DNA from: Gottfriedia sp049568075 | GTDB taxonomy: Bacteria; Bacillota; Bacilli; Bacillales; Bacillaceae_G | Assembly (NCBI GenBank): GCA_049568075.1 | Contig: CP144911.1 | Strand: one strand, 5' to 3' | DNA: 64,000 nt | Shown: positions 18,312-27,886 of the stretch, piece by piece | Layout of the letters: the number at the start of each line of letters is the position of its first letter | How positions within the stretch are numbered: position 1 is the first letter of the stretch | Notes under the pieces: generated by a model | Databases searched by the model: none | What the model saw: only the letters and a program-made list of their open reading frames with translations | Told to the model about the DNA's origin: nothing | Program-made: the position numbers and the translations under genes

Positions 18312-18731
18312 CACTTCATCTCCTAACTTATTGTAATTTGTCTATATTATATGGAATTTTTCGCTAATTTTTTGAAATAATTTTACCAGTAATACAATAT
18401 TTAACTTTTAAATAGATTGGAGACCTGGTATTGGTGATGCAACAGACCTACTTCATACTTACAAAACCAGTTCCTACAATATTTTTGTTAAAATTTTTTT
18501 GAAAAAAGTAGAATTGTATCGGTTGTATGTTCTAAAATTAGTGAATGAATTATATAAAATTACAAAATAAACGATAAAAAAGAAAATTCTTATTTCATAA
18601 CTTGGAAATCTTGGAAATACTTTGTATATAACTTAGTTACTAAATGTTTCATCAAACGCTGAATTCTAGTATAATAGATAAGATGTAAAAATTTGATTAT
18701 GATCTTTGATTTAGAAAGGACTTTATAATAG
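18312..18731. other. divergent intergenic region between trmO and prfC
   Basis: No gene is seen. A TATAAT at 18670-18675 is a plausible -10 for prfC, with a weak -35 (TTTCAT, 18647-18652). No riboswitch-like structure was recognised. Confidence 0.4.
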
Positions 18732-20327
18732 ATGGCAAATAAAGAATTAATTAATCAAGTTGCTAAACGCCGTATTTTTGGGATCATCTCTCACCCGGAT
18801 GCTGGTAAAACAACTTTAACTGAAAAATTACTACTTCATGGTGGAGCCATTCGTGAAGCTGGTACTGTAAAAGCTCAAAAAAATTCAAAATATGCAAAAT
18901 CTGACTGGATGGAAATCGAGAAGCAACGTGGTATTTCTGTTACTTCTTCTGTTATGCAGTTTGAATACGATGAAAAAATGGTATCAATTATGGATACTCC
19001 TGGTCATAATGATTTTGGTGAAGATACATATCGTGTACTAACTTCTGTTGACTCTGCAGTCATGGTAATTGATGCTGCAAAAGGTATTGAGGCACAAACT
19101 AAGAAACTTTTCCAAGTTTGTCGTTTACGCGGTATTCCTATTTTTACCTTTATGAATAAATTAGACCGTCAAGCTAAAGATCCATTAGAATTAATGGAAG
19201 AATTAGAAGAAGTTCTAGGTATGCCTTCTGTTGCAGTTACTTGGCCAATCGGTAGTGGAATGCAATTTGAAGGTGTTTATGATCGATTAGAAAATGAAGT
19301 TCATCTTTTCCGTAAAGATGAAGTGATTAAACTTGGTCAAGATGGCGTTCATGGTTCTGAATTAGAAGCACATTTAGAACCTTCCAATTTAGAAAATTTA
19401 CGTGATGAAGTTGATCTTTTAGAAGGTGCAGGAAATGAATTCAATTTAGACTTAGTTCGAGCTGGGGAACTTACTCCTGTTTTCTTCGGAACAGCATTAG
19501 TCGATTTTGGGGTAACACCATTCTTAAATCATTTCTTAGATATGTCACCTGCACCAGGACCTCGTAAAACAATTAATGGTGAAGTTAATCCAACTGATGA
19601 AGTATTTAGTGGTTTTATATTTAAAATTCAAGCTAATATGAATCCTGCTCACCGTGATCGTATTGCATTTCTACGAATTTGTTCTGGCGTATTTGAACGC
19701 GGAATGAATGTTATGCTTTCTCGTACAGGAAAACAAATTAAATTAAGTCAATCAACTCAATTGATGGCTAACGACCGTGAAACAATCGACCGTGCATATG
19801 CTGGTGACGTAATTGGTATTTACGATTCAGGTACTTATCAAATCGGAGATACAATAACATCTAGCAAACAGAAATTATTCTTTGAGCCATTACCAACTTT
19901 CCCACCTGAGTTATTCTTACGTGTTAGCCCAGTTAACTCATTAAAATCTAAGCACTTCCATAAAGGTGTTGAGCAATTAGCTCAAGAAGGTGCAATTCAG
20001 GTTTATAAAAATGAATTTAATGAGGTCATTTTAGGTGCTGTAGGTCAACTTCAATTTGAAGTATTTGAATACCGCTTAAAAAATGAATATGGATCTGATA
20101 TCCGTAAAGACCATGTTGATTATAATATTGCTCGTTGGGTTAAAACAGACGACGTAAAAGGACTTAAGAAATATCAAGATATGCGTAACATGCTTGTATA
20201 TGACCGTTTCGAACGTCCACTATTCTTATTTGCAAACGAATTTACTTTCAACCGTTTTAAAGAACGTCATGAGGAATTAGAATTAGTTGAAGCTCTTGAT
20301 GTTAATAATGAAATACAAGTTGATTAA
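18732..20327 (+). CDS. prfC: peptide chain release factor 3 (RF3)
   Basis: A 531-residue translational GTPase that recycles RF1/RF2 from the ribosome. G1 is HPDAGKTT (about residues 21-28), switch II/G3 is DTPGHNDFGEDTYR, G4 is NKLD, and the G2 region RGISVTSSV is present. Length and sequence are typical of full-length PrfC. AGAAAGGA lies upstream of the ATG, and a strong terminator follows the stop. It stands alone. Confidence 0.96.
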   Translation: MANKELINQVAKRRIFGIISHPDAGKTTLTEKLLLHGGAIREAGTVKAQKNSKYAKSDWMEIEKQRGISVTSSVMQFEYDEKMVSIMDTPGHNDFGEDTYRVLTSVDSAVMVIDAAKGIEAQTKKLFQVCRLRGIPIFTFMNKLDRQAKDPLELMEELEEVLGMPSVAVTWPIGSGMQFEGVYDRLENEVHLFRKDEVIKLGQDGVHGSELEAHLEPSNLENLRDEVDLLEGAGNEFNLDLVRAGELTPVFFGTALVDFGVTPFLNHFLDMSPAPGPRKTINGEVNPTDEVFSGFIFKIQANMNPAHRDRIAFLRICSGVFERGMNVMLSRTGKQIKLSQSTQLMANDRETIDRAYAGDVIGIYDSGTYQIGDTITSSKQKLFFEPLPTFPPELFLRVSPVNSLKSKHFHKGVEQLAQEGAIQVYKNEFNEVILGAVGQLQFEVFEYRLKNEYGSDIRKDHVDYNIARWVKTDDVKGLKKYQDMRNMLVYDRFERPLFLFANEFTFNRFKERHEELELVEALDVNNEIQVD

Positions 20328-20330
20328 TAT

Positions 20331-20362
20331 AAAAGTGGATGCTTCTAGCATCCACTTTTTTT
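20331..20362 (+). terminator. terminator of prfC
   Basis: Perfect stem AAAGTGGATGC/GCATCCACTTT with a 5-nt loop, followed by T residues. Confidence 0.9.
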
Positions 20363-20450
20363 AATGGTAATTTAACTTTTTGGAGAAGTTGCTATTTTCA
20401 TTCAGTATTCTCGATTTGATCGGTTTTATCGTTTCATCTTAATAATTCAA

Positions 20451-20606
20451 TTAAAAATAATATTCAAGTAAGTAAAGTTTTTTCTCACTTCGATTTAGGA
20501 TAAAAATTGCATATTGATCTTGTTTTTCTTTATCGCGTTTTACGTAGTAATAACAATTATCGTTAATAACAACAGGATTTTTCAATAGGTTTTGTCTACT
20601 TTTCAT
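20451..20606 (-). CDS. small hypothetical protein (51 aa)
   Basis: A 51-codon frame starting MKSRQNLLKNPVVIND and ending LYLLEYYF. Its ATG overlaps the TGA of the upstream gene (ATGA, 20603-20606), a clear sign of translational coupling. The sequence has a strongly charged middle (KRDKEKQDQ) and two short beta-like hydrophobic stretches. It is the last gene of a three-gene set of small proteins. No family recognised. Confidence 0.6.
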   Translation of the reverse strand: MKSRQNLLKNPVVINDNCYYYVKRDKEKQDQYAIFILNRSEKKLYLLEYYF

Positions 20607-20962
20607 TGAATGTACTGGATATTTAAAATTGAATTATTATATTCAGTTACTCGTTGATTGAGATTTTTAATATTATTGTTTGATACTTTAATCCAATACT
20701 TTTTCTTTTTTAGTTTTTTGATTGTTTTTTTATTGTATGTATATTGGGTATATACTGGTCCATCAACACTCAAAGGAGCTGTTTCATCTAAGATTATTTT
20801 TGAATACGTAGGTTGTTCAATATCAACATGCCAGTTTAGTCGAACAATCCCCCGTTCACTAAAAAAATGTTGATAAATTTCATACCAACCTGACAAGCCA
20901 ATTAGGATAGAAAAAATGATTAAAAAAGGTAAGGAAAATTTTCTACTAATTTGTTTCCACAT
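20603..20962 (-). CDS. small membrane-anchored hypothetical protein (119 aa)
   Basis: One N-terminal transmembrane segment (about residues 11-30, LPFLIIFSILIGLSGWYEIY) is followed by a polar domain rich in Lys and Asn that probably lies outside the membrane. Its ATG comes 3 nt after the stop of the gene upstream, and its stop overlaps the start of the next one. No family recognised. Confidence 0.65.
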   Translation of the reverse strand: MWKQISRKFSLPFLIIFSILIGLSGWYEIYQHFFSERGIVRLNWHVDIEQPTYSKIILDETAPLSVDGPVYTQYTYNKKTIKKLKKKKYWIKVSNNNIKNLNQRVTEYNNSILNIQYIQ

Positions 20963-20965
20963 TAA

Positions 20966-21136
20966 TTACACAACCTTACAACCTAAACCATCTTTAAAAC
21001 ATGATTTATAAATGGCTTCATAGGTAGATTCAAGTGGGCTTGAAGAATCAGGATTTAGTTTACCTTTTAAAGAGTAAAGTAGTTTTTCTTGTTTTTTTAT
21101 AAATAATTTCGTAATGTCTCTTAAGATGGCATACAT
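20966..21136 (-). CDS. small hypothetical protein (56 aa)
   Basis: A 56-codon frame from ATG 21136 with an excellent Shine-Dalgarno sequence (AAGGAG, 7-bp spacing). It starts MYAILRDITKLFIKKQ and ends DGLGCKVV. It is basic at the N-terminus and contains two Cys. It heads a tight three-gene operon (spacing 3 nt, then a 4-nt overlap). No family recognised. Confidence 0.65.
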   Translation of the reverse strand: MYAILRDITKLFIKKQEKLLYSLKGKLNPDSSSPLESTYEAIYKSCFKDGLGCKVV

Positions 21137-21220
21137 GTAAAAGCTCCTTAGAACAGATTCTATTTATCTATTATACATTTTTTTCCAAAAGTGAAACAAT
21201 GAATACAAAAAAAAAGCCTA

Positions 21221-21261
21221 AAAAAAAGCCGAACCTACTATTATTTGGATAGTAAGTCGGC
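21221..21261 (-). terminator. terminator of the MMPL gene
   Basis: Stem GCCGA.CTTACTA/TAGTAGGTTCGGC with a small bulge (21228-21240 with 21250-21261), then a minus-strand run of eight T. Confidence 0.8.
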
Positions 21262-21287
21262 ATTTTTCAACTAAATCTATTATTCTT

Positions 21288-24200
21288 TTAAATTACATGT
21301 TTTTCTGTTTCAACATTAGCTTCCTTGTTTCTTGAAAATAAATTAGCCAATGCTTCTGGCAATGCAATCATTGCTGGTAAAAAGATTGGTAATAATATAA
21401 AGCAAAGGACGACTAGACCAGTTATTACCGCTATTGCTAATTCAAACAATAAAAGGATTCCAGATGGCATAAGTGTAGCAAATGTACCTCCAAGTATGAT
21501 TACCGCTGAAATAATTACTCCACCAGTATGCTTAGATGCTAATACGATTGCCTCTTTCGGTGCCAAATGAGTATATTCCTTAAATCTCATCATTAGGAAG
21601 ATACTATAATCCACGCCTAAAGCTACGATAATTATGAAAGAGAAGAACGGAACAAAAGAAGATATTCCTTCGTATCCTAGCAAATCTATGAAAATATAAT
21701 TAATCATAAACATAGCGCAGTAGTATGCTCCTAAAAGTGATGCAGTAATAAATACTGGTGTCCAGAATGATTTTATCACTAGGAATAATACAAGTAAAAC
21801 CCCAATTATAACGATGGTTGTTGTTTTATTTAGGTCACTACTCAAAATATTGTTCATATCATTTGTTGTAGCACTTGGACCTGAAACACCTGACTTTGCA
21901 TTTGAAAGTTCTGTGCCTTTAAGTCCATTTTTAACAGCTGAATTTATTTTATTGATCGTTTTTAAAGATTCTTTTGAATATGGATCATTCTCCATAACAA
22001 TTGTTAGCTTTGTAATCTTTCTGTCTTTTGACATAAACATGTCGATTGATTTTTTAAAGTTCTCATCTGCCAATGCTTCTTTTGGAATAAAGAACGTTTT
22101 ATTGGAATTATACTGTGTTAAGAAATCATTTGTCTTTCCTAATCCGTCAGATATTTTCTCTAACCCACCGTTTACATCTGATAGTTTTTCCCCGAAAGTA
22201 CTAAATCCATTGATGCCGGTTACTAGCTGTTTCTGACCCGATTTCATTTGACCAAGTCCATCTGATACTTTATTCATATTTGTGACAATTTTTCCGATTC
22301 CAGATGATGCATCGCTTAAGCCACTTTCAAGCTTTTTCAAGCCATCAGCCATTTGAGTTAAGCCATTACTCATACTAGAAAGATTACTATTTGCAGTAGC
22401 AAAACCTGAAGTTACAGCATTATAATTATCATTTAATGCTTTGATTCCTTCTGGAGTAATTTGATTTAATGAAGCAACTGTTTGATCAATTGTTTGCTTT
22501 AATGTTTGGTAATTTACATCATCTTTTGAATTTGCATAACTACTTCCTAGTGCTGTCACCATTGATTGCATTTGAGAAATTGCGCCTTTTAGACCAAGCA
22601 ATGCTTGTGCTGATTCTTGGTAATGAGTTCCTATTTCTTTATAACCCGATTGCATTTTCTTATAATTTTTTGCTAATAATGATACACCACTACTCATTTT
22701 TCTTAGATTCGTTTCAATCGTTGCTATACCACTAGAGATCGTTTGAGAATTACTAGAACCATTACCAATTCCTGCTTGAATTTGTTTTAACCCACCACTT
22801 AATGCTGTTACACCATTTTGTAGTTGCGTTGTTCCATCTACCATTTGGTTAACCTTCGAAAAATCTGCTGATCCTAGTTTATCTTGGGCCAAACTTAATC
22901 CGTCATGTATTGCGTTAACTCCATCTTTTGTTTTTGAAATACCATCAGTCACTGTACCCATTTGGCTATCAACATAAAAACTATCAATTTGTTTACTTTC
23001 AGGTTGTGTTACTGAAGATACTTGCTTAACACCCTTTATCTTCTTTAGTCTTTCAGTAACATTATCAATTACTGCAAGTGATTGATTATTATCAAGCGCC
23101 TGGTTGTTTTCAATAACGACTGTTGCAGGCATTGCCTGACCTTTACCAAAATGATCCGAAACGATATTAAATCCTTTTGATGAAGGATATTTATTACCCA
23201 GTTCTCCAATTGTATCAAAGTTTAGCTTTTCTTGATGGGAATAGACCATCGGAGTTAAAATCAATAGTATTACGACAATTGTGATAATCGGTTTCTTTAT
23301 GGCAAAAGCAGAAGAATTACCAAAAAATTTATTTTCCTTGTGTCCACCAACATTTTTAGATGGCCAGAAAAGTTTTTTTCCTAATACCTTCATAATAAAT
23401 GGTGTTAACGTTAGAATTTCTAGTAATAATATACATACACCTATTACAACTACTACACCTGATTTATAAATTGGAGACTCTGCGAATACAAGTGCTAGGA
23501 ACGCAATGAACACAGTTAAAATACTATAGGCAATTGTTTTACCAGCCGTTTTATATGTGTTTACAATTGATTCATCAACTGAATGTCCAAGTGAAAGTTC
23601 CTCTTTGAAACGATTAAAAAGGAGTATGTTGTAATCAGTACCAATCCCAAAAAGAATAAGAATTAGTAGCATTTGAGTAAGACTTGTAATCGGAAATCCA
23701 GCTTTATCGATTAATTGAGCAGCTATTCCCATTGAACATAGATAAGAAAATCCAACCGCAATCAATGATACAAATGGTGTAACGATCGACCTAAACGCAA
23801 TAACAAGTACGACTAAAATAAAAATAACTGTCAAAGCAGCACTTTTTTCTACTCCCGCTTGCGAAGCTTTTAAATAATCATTATTGATAAAATCTTCACC
23901 ACTTAGATAATATTCAACTGGTACCTTACTTAATTTATTATCTATTTGTTTTTTTATATCATCTATTTCTCTTCCGTTCTTATCTAGCTTATAGCTCACC
24001 ATTAGTGTGGTGCCATCTTTTGAGACTAATGAACTTTTTGCATTAGGAATACTAAAAGGATCAATGATTTCCGAAATTCTTAGTTCTTTACTACTATCTC
24101 GTATTCCTTTAACAGCATCACTAATTTTGTCCATTTCGTCATTCGAAATTTTATTTTTATCATAAAAAACAATCAGATTATTCGTTCCTTTTGCAGTATC

Positions 24201-24371
24201 CATTTTTTTGAGGATATGATCTGCCATAACAGAGGGTGAATCGCTATTCGCTCCTTCCTGTCCCTTATTCCGTAGAATAGCATTTATGTCAGGCTGAAGA
24301 ACTGTTAACAAAACTGTAGCAATTAACCAAATTGAAAAAATGATCCAACGACCCTTTATGATTTTGTTCAC
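21288..24371 (-). CDS. MMPL/RND-superfamily transporter
   Basis: A 1027-residue membrane protein of the MMPL (RND) type. TM1 (about 10-28) is followed by an extracytoplasmic domain, then a five- to six-helix block with a sterol-sensing-like region (about 175-340). A very long second extracytoplasmic loop (about 380-780) is rich in repeated SGL/DGL..QMxxG segments of coiled-coil character. A second membrane block lies at about 835-1005. Such proteins export lipids or hydrophobic compounds by proton antiport. The start is GTG with GGAGGGG 7 bp upstream. A MarR gene lies directly upstream, probably the same transcript and its repressor. Confidence 0.9.
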   Translation of the reverse strand: MNKIIKGRWIIFSIWLIATVLLTVLQPDINAILRNKGQEGANSDSPSVMADHILKKMDTAKGTNNLIVFYDKNKISNDEMDKISDAVKGIRDSSKELRISEIIDPFSIPNAKSSLVSKDGTTLMVSYKLDKNGREIDDIKKQIDNKLSKVPVEYYLSGEDFINNDYLKASQAGVEKSAALTVIFILVVLVIAFRSIVTPFVSLIAVGFSYLCSMGIAAQLIDKAGFPITSLTQMLLILILFGIGTDYNILLFNRFKEELSLGHSVDESIVNTYKTAGKTIAYSILTVFIAFLALVFAESPIYKSGVVVVIGVCILLLEILTLTPFIMKVLGKKLFWPSKNVGGHKENKFFGNSSAFAIKKPIITIVVILLILTPMVYSHQEKLNFDTIGELGNKYPSSKGFNIVSDHFGKGQAMPATVVIENNQALDNNQSLAVIDNVTERLKKIKGVKQVSSVTQPESKQIDSFYVDSQMGTVTDGISKTKDGVNAIHDGLSLAQDKLGSADFSKVNQMVDGTTQLQNGVTALSGGLKQIQAGIGNGSSNSQTISSGIATIETNLRKMSSGVSLLAKNYKKMQSGYKEIGTHYQESAQALLGLKGAISQMQSMVTALGSSYANSKDDVNYQTLKQTIDQTVASLNQITPEGIKALNDNYNAVTSGFATANSNLSSMSNGLTQMADGLKKLESGLSDASSGIGKIVTNMNKVSDGLGQMKSGQKQLVTGINGFSTFGEKLSDVNGGLEKISDGLGKTNDFLTQYNSNKTFFIPKEALADENFKKSIDMFMSKDRKITKLTIVMENDPYSKESLKTINKINSAVKNGLKGTELSNAKSGVSGPSATTNDMNNILSSDLNKTTTIVIIGVLLVLFLVIKSFWTPVFITASLLGAYYCAMFMINYIFIDLLGYEGISSFVPFFSFIIIVALGVDYSIFLMMRFKEYTHLAPKEAIVLASKHTGGVIISAVIILGGTFATLMPSGILLLFELAIAVITGLVVLCFILLPIFLPAMIALPEALANLFSRNKEANVETEKHVI

Positions 24372-24392
24372 TCGGTCCCCTCCTTCATTATT

Positions 24393-24905
24393 TTATTTCT
24401 CTTTTTTTCCTTTTTCCTCATCAAGAAAGTACAATACGTCAAAGAATTCATAATTATCCATTCCATCTGTCTCCATCTTTTTCTTAACAGCTGTAACTAA
24501 TAATTTCATTCCTTCCTCTACAATCTCTTGTTCATCATGGTCTAGAAGACTTAATGCACTATTTAATGACTTATTTGCAATTTCAGTAATGCTACCGTGT
24601 ATTTCATCTGCAATATTTTCAGGTAAAGAAATCTCCACGAAACGTTTATCTTTTGGATTTGGTGTTTTCAATAAAAGGCCTTTTGTAGTCAGACGCTCAA
24701 CGATATCTGAAACAGTACTTTGCGTCATTTTTAGATTTTTAGAAAGTTGTTTAATGCTCATTGTTTTATGAGCATACACTTCGCCAATAACTCTTGCTTG
24801 TGGAATTGTAACGCCATGTTCCTCCGAATGCTTTTGAAGGCTTTTCATTAAAAAACGCTGTAAAAAATCGATTGATTCACGAATAAATTCTGGTCGTTCT
24901 ACCAT
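24393..24905 (-). CDS. MarR-family transcriptional regulator
   Basis: A 170-residue winged-helix regulator. The recognition region MSIKQLSKNLKMTQSTVSDIVERL and the wing with NPKDKRF (DxR motif) are both visible. GGAGGGA precedes the ATG. It is the first gene of a two-gene unit with the MMPL transporter, 21 nt apart. A nested palindrome in its promoter suggests autorepression and control of the pump. Confidence 0.88.
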   Translation of the reverse strand: MVERPEFIRESIDFLQRFLMKSLQKHSEEHGVTIPQARVIGEVYAHKTMSIKQLSKNLKMTQSTVSDIVERLTTKGLLLKTPNPKDKRFVEISLPENIADEIHGSITEIANKSLNSALSLLDHDEQEIVEEGMKLLVTAVKKKMETDGMDNYEFFDVLYFLDEEKGKKEK

Positions 24906-24937
24906 TTAATCCCTCCAACAAAATACTTCTAAGTAAA

Positions 24938-24998
24938 ATACATCTTATACGATGTATCGTACAAGATTTATATTATTTATCTTAACTACATTTGTCAA
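24938..24998 (-). promoter_or_regulatory. MarR-MMPL promoter and operator
   Basis: Minus strand: -35 TTGACA (24993-24998), 17-bp spacer, -10 TAATAT (24970-24975). Just downstream are two overlapping palindromes, TACGAT-AC-ATCGTA (24948-24961) and ATACATC-N6-GATGTAT (24938-24957), a likely MarR operator. Confidence 0.65.
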
Positions 24999-25080
24999 TT
25001 TAAATAAATATAAAAGTCTGTATTTAAAAAATTCAATTCATCTAATCTTAAGATTCGTATATTTAAGTAAATTAGCCAAT

Positions 25081-25109
25081 AAAAAAAGCAGTTGAGTATA
25101 CCAACTACT
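25081..25109 (-). terminator. terminator of the GNAT-EamA unit
   Basis: 8-bp stem AGTAGTTG/CAACTGCT with a 7-nt loop, then TTTTTTT on the minus strand. Confidence 0.8.
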
Positions 25110-25119
25110 TTAAAATGTG

Positions 25120-26031
25120 TCATGCTTTTTTCGAGTTATATTGAAGTGTCGTTTTCTGCTTAGGTTCTTTAATCGATAAATACACTGCTACTACTATTAG
25201 AATACTTCCTATGAAAAAAGAAGGACTAATTTCTTCATTTAATAAAAAATAGCCAAATATCGTACCAATCAATGGTTGTAAAAAGAAAAATAATGACCCT
25301 GTGGAAGTATCAATAAATTCAAATCCTTTGTTCCAAAGATAAAAGGCACCTGCTGTTGAGATTGTTCCTAAGAATATGACACCAATCCAAATCCATCCAT
25401 TTGATGGTAAGTGAGTAATGTGTTTACTTTGTTCAATAATTGTAAATGGTAATGTGAAAATTACGCCAAATACAGTCGCCCAAGTTGTTACGGTTAATGA
25501 TGAATATTTACTAGTCTGAACTTTACTTAGAACTGTATATAATGCCCAAGTAATTGCTGCTCCTACTAGTATGAGATTTCCAAAATATGCACCTAAATTT
25601 GATCCACCTTTTGGTAATCCTATTACAACGATTACGCCAATTGTTGCTAAAATTAACGATACGATCTTACGACTATTAATTTTTTCTTTTAAAATAAAAA
25701 ATGCAAATAATGATATTAATGCAGGTGAAGCTGAAGTAATTAATGAGCCCATTGCTGCGCCTGAAAGCTTAGTACCAACAAACTGGAAACCAATTGAACC
25801 AGTATACCCGACTAAAGCAATAACTGCGAGAGGAACCAAATCTTTTTTATTAATTTTCCAGCTTTTTTGGGTAAGACTGATTACTCCTAATGTTAATAAT
25901 GCTAAAAGAAATCTCATTTCTAGTAATAACCATGGGGAAATACGATCTAATACTACTTTACTGACAACATAAGTCATACCCCAAATACTTGCGGCCAATG
26001 ATAAATACAATGCTCCTTTAAAGAAGTTCAT
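25120..26031 (-). CDS. EamA-family (DMT superfamily) transporter
   Basis: 303 residues with ten predicted transmembrane segments arranged as two EamA repeats (about 5-135 and 150-285). The N-terminal signature SIWGMTYVVSKVVLDRISPW is typical of drug/metabolite transporters of the RhaT/YdcZ type. The substrate cannot be read from sequence. It lies 14 nt after a GNAT gene and shares its transcript. Confidence 0.87.
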   Translation of the reverse strand: MNFFKGALYLSLAASIWGMTYVVSKVVLDRISPWLLLEMRFLLALLTLGVISLTQKSWKINKKDLVPLAVIALVGYTGSIGFQFVGTKLSGAAMGSLITSASPALISLFAFFILKEKINSRKIVSLILATIGVIVVIGLPKGGSNLGAYFGNLILVGAAITWALYTVLSKVQTSKYSSLTVTTWATVFGVIFTLPFTIIEQSKHITHLPSNGWIWIGVIFLGTISTAGAFYLWNKGFEFIDTSTGSLFFFLQPLIGTIFGYFLLNEEISPSFFIGSILIVVAVYLSIKEPKQKTTLQYNSKKA

Positions 26032-26045
26032 TTCATTCCCAGCTC

Positions 26046-26600
26046 CTACTTTTTATTCCAATCATTTTTCGATAGTCCAAACATAATTTCATTTACATAT
26101 TGGCCTTTAAAATATGAATTTTCTATTATTTTTATCTGTTGAAATCCTAACTTTCTTAATAATTTAATTGAGGATGAATTTTGCTGATCAGCGATTGCGT
26201 TTATTTTTTCTTTATTTAATTCATTAAATAAATAATCAAGAATCCCTTGTAATGCTTCAAAGGCATATCCCTTATTTTGGTACATTGGCTCTAATGTAAA
26301 GCCGATTTCAATTTGATTTTTAGGAATTGATAAAGTGTGTACTCCAATATCCCCTATTAGTTGACCATCCATTTTATTTTCAATCGCAACCTGAACCCAT
26401 GAATCAGGAATATTCATTTCAGCTGACTTTTGCTTTTCGATAAAATCAGTCGCTTGTTCATATGTATAATTTTCCCAGCCTTGATAAATCGCAACATCGG
26501 GATTTGAACGATATTTATAAAAGTTGCTAACATCTTCATCTTTAAACCTTCTAAGTTTTAATCGACTAGTCTCTATTTCAAAAAATTCTAGTTTGCTCAT
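26046..26600 (-). CDS. GNAT N-acetyltransferase (RimJ/RimL-like)
   Basis: 184 residues. The N-terminus ETSRLKLRRFKDEDVSNFYKYRSNPDVA is characteristic of the RimJ/RimL/YoaA group, and the acetyl-CoA site lies in LEPMYQNKGYAFEALQGILDYLF. GAGGTGG precedes the ATG. It is the first gene of a two-gene unit with the EamA transporter, an arrangement compatible with modification plus export of a small toxic compound (inference). Confidence 0.87.
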   Translation of the reverse strand: MSKLEFFEIETSRLKLRRFKDEDVSNFYKYRSNPDVAIYQGWENYTYEQATDFIEKQKSAEMNIPDSWVQVAIENKMDGQLIGDIGVHTLSIPKNQIEIGFTLEPMYQNKGYAFEALQGILDYLFNELNKEKINAIADQQNSSSIKLLRKLGFQQIKIIENSYFKGQYVNEIMFGLSKNDWNKK

Positions 26601-26758
26601 ATTCCACCTCTAAAAATTCTCGTTCTATTTTAATTGTACATTCTATTATACTTAGAAATTTCAAAATAAACTAACTTTTTACACTTTAATTTTTATTTCA
26701 TTTTTGTATTTCGTTTCAGTATAAAATACAATCCATCATTTAAATTTTTAAAATATAG

Positions 26759-26793
26759 TTGACACTTTTAACTGTAAATAATAAAATTACAGT
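26759..26793 (+). promoter_or_regulatory. spxA2-type promoter with palindromic operator
   Basis: Consensus -35 TTGACA (26759-26764), 17-bp spacer, -10 TAAAAT (26782-26787). The inverted repeat ACTGTAA-N9-TTACAGT (26771-26777, 26787-26793) covers the -10. A weaker copy, TGTAAT-N7-ATTACA, is at 26872-26890. In Bacillus anthracis the orthologous spxA2 promoter is repressed by the Rrf2 protein SaiR. Confidence 0.75.
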
Positions 26794-26917
26794 ATACTCA
26801 TTTAAATTGAGTAAGGAACCAAACAATTTGTTTTATTAGATAATATATACTGACTAGTTTTTTATCCTAACTGTAATTTTCTTTATTACATTTTAAATAT
26901 AAGGAGTGTGTAAAAGA

Positions 26918-27313
26918 ATGGTGAATCTATATGTAACATCAAGTTGTACATCTTGTCGCAAAGCAAAAGCTTGGTTAGAGGAACATGAGATTGATTATAC
27001 TGTGAAAAATATTATGAATGAATCTCTTACACTTGAGGAGATTAAATCTATTCTTCGCATGACAGAAACTGGTACTGAAGAAATTATTTCGAAAAAATCA
27101 AAAACGTTTCAAGAATTAAATATAAATATTGATTCTCTCCCACTGAATGAATTATATAAATTAATCATAAATAATCCCAAAATGTTGCGCCTGCCAATAA
27201 TCCTTGACGAAAAAAGATTACAGGTTGGTTATAATGAAGAAGAAATTCGTAGTTTTCTTCCTCGTAAACTACGAACATTCACATACATTAATTCACAAAA
27301 AGTAGCTAATTAA
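26918..27313 (+). CDS. spxA2: Spx-family regulator (SpxA2-like)
   Basis: 131 residues, the same length as Spx, with a CTSC redox switch at residues 10-13 and the conserved segments RKAKAWLEEHEIDY, KSILRMTETGTEEIIS, LRLPIILDEKRLQVGYNE and RSFLPRK. Spx binds the RNA polymerase alpha C-terminal domain and redirects transcription during thiol stress. The ATG at 26918 (AAGGAG 11 bp upstream) gives the usual N-terminus MVNLYVTSSC. An Rrf2 gene follows, as in the B. anthracis spxA2-saiR operon. The palindrome over the promoter fits repression by that product. Confidence 0.85.
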   Translation: MVNLYVTSSCTSCRKAKAWLEEHEIDYTVKNIMNESLTLEEIKSILRMTETGTEEIISKKSKTFQELNINIDSLPLNELYKLIINNPKMLRLPIILDEKRLQVGYNEEEIRSFLPRKLRTFTYINSQKVAN

Positions 27314-27418
27314 TAACTTTTTTTAATAATTAAAGGTCCGTTTTCTAACACATTTTATTGCAGTACTAAATATAATCACGAAATATATAAAGAAATTAAC
27401 GATTTTAGGAGGCAGACC

Positions 27419-27832
27419 ATGAATAGTGATTTCACTCTTGCCATTCATAGTTTAACTTATCTTGCGCTGCAGCCGGATCGGATGTCAACAAGTGATGCAA
27501 TATCAGGGAGTGCCTGTGTCCATCCAGTTCGTATTCGTAAAGTGCTTAGTTTGTTAAAAAAGCATGGATTTATAAAATCGAAGGAAGGCACTGGTGGTGG
27601 ATTTATTTTTGCCATCGATTTAAATGAAGTAAATCTATGGGACATTTATATGATCACCTCTGAGGGGGCATTGCAACCTAAGTGCCCAGAATCAAATGAA
27701 AAGTGTGTTGTTGGGGCAAATATGCAAAATGTTCTTTTTAATATTTTCTTAGGTGCAGAAAAACATCTTGGGGGTTATTTAAAGCAATACACTATTAAGG
27801 ACATTGTCGATCATATTAAAAGTGAGAAGTAA
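27419..27832 (+). CDS. saiR: Rrf2-family repressor (SaiR/YwnA-like)
   Basis: 137 residues with the Rrf2 winged helix (HPVRIRKVLSLLKKHGFIKSKEGTGGGF) and a C-terminal segment with Cys (PKCPESNEKCVVG). The position right after an Spx gene matches SaiR, which represses spxA2 in B. anthracis. AGGAGG lies in front of the ATG. The target is probably the ACTGTAA/TTACAGT palindrome upstream of the Spx gene and perhaps the related one upstream of the IDEAL gene. Confidence 0.82.
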   Translation: MNSDFTLAIHSLTYLALQPDRMSTSDAISGSACVHPVRIRKVLSLLKKHGFIKSKEGTGGGFIFAIDLNEVNLWDIYMITSEGALQPKCPESNEKCVVGANMQNVLFNIFLGAEKHLGGYLKQYTIKDIVDHIKSEK

Positions 27833-27843
27833 GCAGCTAAAAA

Positions 27844-27866
27844 AGTGAAGGCTAAGCCTTCTTTTA
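27844..27866 (+). terminator. terminator of the spx-rrf2 unit
   Basis: GAAGGC-TAA-GCCTTC hairpin followed by TTTT. Confidence 0.7.
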
Positions 27867-27886
27867 TCCGAAATGTAACAAAAAAA

